A stretch of 64,000 nucleotides of DNA from a bacterium (GTDB lineage: Bacteria; Acidobacteriota; Thermoanaerobaculia; Thermoanaerobaculales; Sulfomarinibacteraceae): the NCBI GenBank assembly GCA_024229275.1, contig JAAESQ010000672.1:1-64000 (forward strand). Reading direction: 5' to 3'. Position 1 is the first letter of the stretch, and each line of letters opens with the position of its first letter. Below are positions 59,627 through 64,000 of the stretch, in pieces. The position numbers and the translations under genes were made by a program. The notes beneath the pieces were generated by a model. It was not told the origin of the DNA. It did no database searches and saw nothing but the letters and a program-made list of their open reading frames with translations.

Positions 59627-62046
59627 CTCAAAGGCTCCACCGTGCGCTTCTCATCGAGCACCACGACAGCGCCGTCTGAGGTCGCAACGCCTGCGGTATG
59701 GCCGTCTTCTAAGTGCGCTCCACCTGAACTCAGAATGAGTCCGGATGGTCCACTGCCGATTCCTCGCATGCGAAGGGTTGCGAGTACTTGTGGGAGAGCG
59801 CCTGGCCGAGCTATCCACGCCTCGAGCTGCAGCCAACCACGAGTCGGCTCCAGCTTGTGGTCAAGCAGGGTCAAGGCGTCAGTTGGTTCAATCGCTTCGA
59901 TCTCGATGCGATCAGGGTCGAACGAAATGCCAAGCGGCAACATCTGGACTCCGTCAGCTGCGATGGAGACAAGGTCTACTTCGACGACCTCGCCAGGCTC
60001 GATCGTAACAATCCCAGGGTCAAGCCGAATCTGAATCGGCATCGTACGCCCGCGCTCAATGTCTTGCTCGGCAGTCGGAACTGTCGCGTTGAGCGCTGCA
60101 GTGTCAGCAACTTCATTTGCATCTAGAAGATCAACACCTTCAGAGGGAAAAGATTGTCCACTTATGGCTCTCCCACTCGGTCTCGGGACCAATTCCTCGC
60201 CTCTGGACTCCTGGCGCTGTGGTTCCTCACGGGGCGGCGTAGCCGTCGGTTGCTGCCGCCTATTGTCACGCGGTTGCCGGCGAATAGGCTGGGCATCAAA
60301 CGGTCCGCGCCTACCGGCGCCTGACTGGACCCGTGGCGAGGCGCCGTGAAAAGAGATTCTACTCTCAGTGCCAACCCAGACCGGCGCCAGATCCTCTTCC
60401 TGAATATCCGGGAAGCGGACGATGTGCGGAGTTAGAGTCAGCACCAGATCAGTTCGCTTGACAGTCTCGGCTTTGTTGGTGAAGAGGCGACCCAGCAGAG
60501 GAATATCGGAGAGCAGTGGAGTTTTGACGATCCCCACCGTCTTGTCGTTGCGGAAGAGGCCGGCGAGCAGGCTCGTCTCACCATCCTGCAGTCGTATCAC
60601 TGTTGTGATGGTCCGTGTCCCGATCGTCACAGCGCTCTGCTGGGGACCGACACTGACTTCCTCCCCGAGGTTAGAGACTTCGACAGTTAGATTCATCGTC
60701 ACCTCACGGTTGTGATGAACCCGCGGTTCGACATCGATCTTGATGCCGATGTCCTGGTACTGGAACGACGTGATCGGCACGACGTTACCGCCGATTGAGT
60801 TCCCGGTGTTGAAGCTGGTAACCGGGATCGGGACCTTGTCACCGATGTGAAGCTGCGCTTTCTCACCTTCGGTGACCCGCAACTGCGGTTGTGCAAGTAC
60901 CTCTGCCTCGCCCGATGTCTTGACGAGATTAATAATCACGCTCGGAACGTTGATGAACCAGTTGCTACGTGTAATGTTCTTGAAGTCGTCGAGGCCCAAA
61001 AACCCTGCAGGGGCATCTGGGTTGACCGCAGCGGTGTCGAGTCCCAGGGTGTAGCTGTACGTCGACAGGGTCGCGCCAAGATTCGAAGTGTTGGAAGAGG
61101 CAATGAGCAGCAGCTCAACATCGACGAGAAGTTCGGCCTTCGCCTTGTCGCTGATCTCGATGAGCTTCTCCGCGATCGCAACCTTGTCGGCGGTATCACG
61201 CAGGGTAATTGAGTTGAGCTGTTCGTTGGTCGCCAGGCGGCGCGCTTCGATGAGGCTCCGCAGGAGTTTGTCAACATCCTTGACATCGGCGTTGGAGAGG
61301 AAAAACGTCTTGATGACGAGGTCCTCATACTCTCGCCGGTTCTGCGGCGTATCCTCGACGATGATGATCGTACCGCTGTCGAAGACCTTGTAAAAGTGAC
61401 CGGCGGCCTGCATCACCAACTCGAGAGCCTGTTCGGCTGTGACCTCGGTCAGCTCGATCGAGAGCTTGTTGTCCTTCAATTTCGGGTCGAAGAGTGCGTT
61501 GAAACCGTAGGCCTTGCCGATCGCGCGATAGATCTCTTTGAGCGGTTTTGCCTTAGGAAAGTTGAGGGTTATTTCTTCATTCGACTTGGGATCGAGCACC
61601 GGCGGTTTGACTTTGAGTTCACGTGCCCGCTCCTTCATCTCTTTCAAAGTATCTGCGCCACCCGGTTGAGACAAGATAGCGATCTCTGCCCGAAGATCTT
61701 CAAGCACCTGAGCGGCAAACTGATGTGTCGGATCAAGCTGAACAGCCATCCGCAACTCATCACGGGCTGCTATCACCTGACCGAGGTCGATCAGAGCATT
61801 GCCGCGACGGAAATGATCTTGCGCGGCTTTCTGTCGCGCACGAGTGAGTTCCATGCGGAACTGGACGTTGTCCGGATCCGAGGCCAAAGCTTCCAGGTAG
61901 TAGTAGACTGCGGCATCCCAGTTGCGATGCGCGACTGCATCCTCACCCTTGCCGGCGGCCCGCTGTGATGCGCAGCCCAATGCCGCCAGACAGAGTCCAG
62001 CGAGCACGGTCCGCAAGAACACACTATTTCTCTGCCAACGCTTCAC
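59623..62046 (-). CDS. Secretin (GspD/PilQ) lipoprotein with TPR N-terminus and cohesin-like C-terminus
   Basis: About 807 residues from a GTG at 62046. A lipoprotein signal (LAGLCLAALGC) leads to a TPR-like region (~30-130; AVYYYLEALASDPDNVQFR), N0/N1 secretin domains (~165-300), then the outer-membrane channel domain (~320-570): VPIPVTSF, DIGIKIDVEP, SLLAGLFRNDKTV and PLLSDIPLLGRLFTN. After a Gln/Arg/Pro-rich linker (~590-650) comes a beta-sandwich resembling a cohesin domain (IVTIEPGEVVEVDLVSIAADG; LPQVLATLRMRGIG). A secretin fused to a cohesin-like module is unusual and suggests an extracytoplasmic contact partner. Assembled with the pilMNOP-like subunits upstream. Confidence 0.9.
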   Translation of the reverse strand: MKRWQRNSVFLRTVLAGLCLAALGCASQRAAGKGEDAVAHRNWDAAVYYYLEALASDPDNVQFRMELTRARQKAAQDHFRRGNALIDLGQVIAARDELRMAVQLDPTHQFAAQVLEDLRAEIAILSQPGGADTLKEMKERARELKVKPPVLDPKSNEEITLNFPKAKPLKEIYRAIGKAYGFNALFDPKLKDNKLSIELTEVTAEQALELVMQAAGHFYKVFDSGTIIIVEDTPQNRREYEDLVIKTFFLSNADVKDVDKLLRSLIEARRLATNEQLNSITLRDTADKVAIAEKLIEISDKAKAELLVDVELLLIASSNTSNLGATLSTYSYTLGLDTAAVNPDAPAGFLGLDDFKNITRSNWFINVPSVIINLVKTSGEAEVLAQPQLRVTEGEKAQLHIGDKVPIPVTSFNTGNSIGGNVVPITSFQYQDIGIKIDVEPRVHHNREVTMNLTVEVSNLGEEVSVGPQQSAVTIGTRTITTVIRLQDGETSLLAGLFRNDKTVGIVKTPLLSDIPLLGRLFTNKAETVKRTDLVLTLTPHIVRFPDIQEEDLAPVWVGTESRISFHGASPRVQSGAGRRGPFDAQPIRRQPRDNRRQQPTATPPREEPQRQESRGEELVPRPSGRAISGQSFPSEGVDLLDANEVADTAALNATVPTAEQDIERGRTMPIQIRLDPGIVTIEPGEVVEVDLVSIAADGVQMLPLGISFDPDRIEIEAIEPTDALTLLDHKLEPTRGWLQLEAWIARPGALPQVLATLRMRGIGSGPSGLILSSGGAHLEDGHTAGVATSDGAVVVLDEKRTVEPLR

Positions 62047-62617
62047 GAGTTGTTACCCCCTCGGGATAGCCCACGTAACCTATCTCTACGGAGTCGTAGT
62101 GAACCTCTCGCAGGATGAAGGTCTGTTTGTCTCTACTGTCGTTCATCACATCGCCGATAACGGCAATTTCGATTTCCTCACCGTTGCGAAACACCGCCAC
62201 ACGAGACCGGTCGGGTCCCAGGTACCCCAGGTAGAGACGATCGAACTTTGGCGGCGGCATCGGGAGTTTCTTGCCGTTGTGGTTGATCGTCCGTGGTGTC
62301 GGAGTGGGCAAAATGGATCGAGTCGGCACCGGCGGGCGCGTCGGGCGCGGTGTTAGATTCGGGGTTGGCGTCGGTGGTGGACCGTACGCGAAGGGATTCC
62401 TGTCCGATTCAGTGAGGTCTGCAACGGGAGTACCGAGCAGCAACGGCAACAACTCCGGGACCTCTCGCGAGTCATAGGTGACCAATTCACCTCGGCCCTG
62501 CCCCGACGCTGTATCTCCTCGACGCATAATTCTCACACCAGCCCACAACACGAGAACGCCGATCAGCAAACCTATCAGCACCAACGTTCGCCGCGGAAGC
62601 TTTTGTACTCTAGCCAT
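62024..62617 (-). CDS. PilP/GspC-like pilus assembly protein
   Basis: 197 residues: one N-terminal membrane helix (TLVLIGLLIGVLVLWAGVRI), a Pro/Thr-rich periplasmic linker (PPPTPTPNLTPRPTRPP), then a small beta domain (LYLGYLGPDRSRVAVFRNGEEIEIAVIGD) like the secretin-contacting HR domain of GspC/PilP. Position between PilO-like and secretin genes matches pilP. Overlaps both neighbours (8 and 23 bases). It is not a PilP lipoprotein, since no lipobox is seen. Confidence 0.7.
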   Translation of the reverse strand: MARVQKLPRRTLVLIGLLIGVLVLWAGVRIMRRGDTASGQGRGELVTYDSREVPELLPLLLGTPVADLTESDRNPFAYGPPPTPTPNLTPRPTRPPVPTRSILPTPTPRTINHNGKKLPMPPPKFDRLYLGYLGPDRSRVAVFRNGEEIEIAVIGDVMNDSRDKQTFILREVHYDSVEIGYVGYPEGVTTREALAEK

Positions 62618-63218
62618 CCAGGTCTCCCGCTGCGATTCGAGCCATCATTTCCTGGTCCACTTGAGAGAGGTAGGTGGATATCACTATCGAGATCCGGAGA
62701 TCGTTCGTTGCCAGTTCTTCGTCGCCGGCAAAGCTTATTCTCTCAACGATCAGAAACTCCGGGCTCCCCTGCAGTGCACCAAGCATCTTCTGAATCTGAT
62801 CGTAGCGTCCGTTGATGGCGAACGTCACTTGGAACTTAGTCAGGCGAACATTCTCAAGCTCTTCCGCCGAGTATGCGAACCTATCCGGCAGCAACCCGGC
62901 GCTGCGGGTTGCAGATCCAACCGCACGAAGGATACGAGTGAGCCGCTCACCAAGATCGCCGAACACATTGTCTCGGAGGTGTTGAAGCTCGGCCTCGACC
63001 TTATCGACGGCAACTCTCTGCTCCTCCGTCTCCAGTCGCAGACCACCCAACCGTTCGACCTCAGAGCGAAGCTCTTCAAGTTGAGATCGAAGCTGACCGG
63101 CTCGCCCTAACGATTCAGATGACTGCCAAATGAAAAGACCGATCATGGTGACACACAACCCGATTGCCGGAAGCCACAGGGCAACAAGGCGACGCCAGCT
63201 CGAGTCTGTGCCCATCAT
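62610..63218 (-). CDS. pilO: PilO-like inner-membrane assembly protein
   Basis: 202 residues. One N-terminal transmembrane helix (LPAIGLCVTMIGLFIW), a periplasmic coiled coil (LRSQLEELRSEVERLGGLRLETEE), then a ferredoxin-like PilO domain (FQVTFAINGRYDQIQKMLGALQ; LIVERISFAGDEE). This is the PilO/GspM architecture that links the cytoplasmic PilM-PilN platform to PilP and the secretin. The ATG lies in a 4-base overlap with pilN. Confidence 0.8.
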   Translation of the reverse strand: MMGTDSSWRRLVALWLPAIGLCVTMIGLFIWQSSESLGRAGQLRSQLEELRSEVERLGGLRLETEEQRVAVDKVEAELQHLRDNVFGDLGERLTRILRAVGSATRSAGLLPDRFAYSAEELENVRLTKFQVTFAINGRYDQIQKMLGALQGSPEFLIVERISFAGDEELATNDLRISIVISTYLSQVDQEMMARIAAGDLDG

Positions 63219-63787
63219 GGCCTCTCCTCCCCGGCCAGGTATCGAACTCGCAGCGTGAACTCGTAGATTCCTCGATCCGACCCCTCCGGCCAGATCTCGT
63301 TATTTGGCACAGGATCCGAGAAATCCTGGTTCTCGATCAAGTTCTCCAACAGAAGGAGCATTGCATCGCGGGATCGGGCCAATCCACTGATCGCAAGCTG
63401 AACCTCTGCATCGTTGACAGACGGGGCGATGCGCGTCAACCGAACGTCTCGCGGCAACACTTCCTCGATGTCACGCAGGAGAACAAGCCATGAAAAACCC
63501 TGCTGTCTGAGAACGATATTGAGTTCAGATACCTGCAGCCTGAGCCCTCTCCACGAGACCTGGTCCAGTTGGCCAACATCAGCTCTCAGCTCCCCCTCGA
63601 TCACTCTCTGTTCGGCCTCCAACTTCACACGTTCGCTGAGTTTTTCGCCATGCTGTCTGTTCCCACTCAGGTAGGCGTGGATGTTGAACCCCAGGAAGAT
63701 CACTGCGAGCGTCAACGCGCCGATCGTGACTAACCAAACGGGGCGCGCATTGAGAAACGGTTGCGAAGCCAGGTTAGGAATTCTCAT
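63215..63787 (-). CDS. pilN: PilN-like inner-membrane assembly protein
   Basis: About 190 residues from the ATG at 63787 (AGGAGACTTCGGA upstream). It opens MRIPNLASQPFLN, similar to PilN N-termini that bind PilM, has one transmembrane helix (VTIGALTLAVIFLGFNIHAYL), a coiled coil, then the PilN domain (WLVLLRDIEEVLPRDVRLTRIAPSVND; LAISGLARSRDAMLLLLENL). The order N-O-P-secretin is the standard type IV pilus assembly cluster. Confidence 0.85.
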   Translation of the reverse strand: MRIPNLASQPFLNARPVWLVTIGALTLAVIFLGFNIHAYLSGNRQHGEKLSERVKLEAEQRVIEGELRADVGQLDQVSWRGLRLQVSELNIVLRQQGFSWLVLLRDIEEVLPRDVRLTRIAPSVNDAEVQLAISGLARSRDAMLLLLENLIENQDFSDPVPNNEIWPEGSDRGIYEFTLRVRYLAGEERP

Positions 63788-64000
63788 TCCGAAGTCTCCT
63801 GGCCAACGATCGCTAACGCCGCCGCGCTTCTCACCTTGCCCAGAGCGGCATACCACTCCTCGTGCTGCAGCGCCACCTGCTCCTCTTCGATCTTTGCGCC
63901 TTCGCATTGCAGCCACCAAGAACGGAGTTGCTCTTCGGCATCTTGGCAGCTCAGCGTAACCTTGATCTGTGCAGGAGAGTTGAGTTCATTCTGGACATAG
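63784..64000 (-). CDS. PilM-like C-terminus (partial, runs off the right edge)
   Basis: About 72 codons of a gene read from the window edge, not on the ORF track because its start is outside. It ends ...SAAALAIVGQETSE with a stop that overlaps the pilN ATG by four bases. Position directly upstream of pilN points to pilM, the actin-like cytoplasmic ATPase, and a terminal hydrophobic ALAIVG is compatible with the ALGLA motif of PilM ends. Too short for a firm assignment. Confidence 0.5.
   Translation of the reverse strand, partial: YVQNELNSPAQIKVTLSCQDAEEQLRSWWLQCEGAKIEEEQVALQHEEWYAALGKVRSAAALAIVGQETSE

Overview
The window reads as chromosome from a Gram-negative, GC-rich, marine- or sediment-type bacterium with a partly anaerobic or respiratory lifestyle. 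Acidobacteriota is my best guess. The grounds are a secretin plus PilMNOP-like assembly operon, paired imidazolonepropionase-type amidohydrolases, secreted S9/S37/M24 peptidases, a gamma-alpha fused 2-oxoacid:ferredoxin oxidoreductase, an octaheme cytochrome, and an rpsF-rpsR-DUF2232-rplI cluster. This placement is an inference; no rRNA gene is present. No tRNA, CRISPR array, insertion sequence or phage module was seen.

Layout. 0-4.5 kb: a truncated GGDEF-type end, a secreted proline iminopeptidase, a broken lipoprotein gene, a sulfotransferase and a DUF1846 protein. 4.8-21.1 kb: a single-promoter operon for a polyunsaturated-fatty-acid-type iterative synthase, with pfaD-like enoyl reductase, pfaA-like KS-AT-3xACP-KR-DH and pfaC-like KS-CLF-AT-4x hot-dog, ending in a translationally coupled OleA-like thiolase. 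21.2-22.5 kb (minus): a periplasmic TlpA/thioredoxin-fold protein whose first active-site cysteine codon is an in-frame UGA followed at once by a strong SECIS-like hairpin, so very probably a selenoprotein. 22.7-27.7 kb: an HAO-type octaheme cytochrome behind an FNR-family class II promoter, then a molybdopterin oxidoreductase and a fused ferredoxin/NrfD-DmsC-type membrane subunit. 27.8-34.6 kb: two amidohydrolases, a KASIII enzyme, a CxxCxGxG zinc-finger protein and a DPP-IV-like peptidase. 34.8-43 kb: acetyl-CoA synthetase, a methyltransferase, M24 and S37 peptidases, bifunctional pheA behind a complete phenylalanine attenuator, and an FG-GAP lipoprotein. 43.3-46 kb (minus): korAB with a Rex-like operator. 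46-50 kb (minus): methyltransferase, rplI, DUF2232, rpsR, rpsF. 50-55 kb: divergent purM and large-form purL. 55.4-64 kb (minus): one long operon, transcribed pilM-N-O-P-secretin-three pseudopilins-M16 peptidase-dut-MBL hydrolase.

The most interesting items are the UGA/SECIS TlpA protein, the PUFA synthase-OleA operon, the pheA leader-peptide attenuator, the exactly spaced FNR-type promoter before the octaheme cytochrome, and the pseudopilin with a Gly-Thr repeat tail. Coordinates were corrected from the ORF track by choosing starts with Shine-Dalgarno support, overlaps with upstream genes, or family N-termini.
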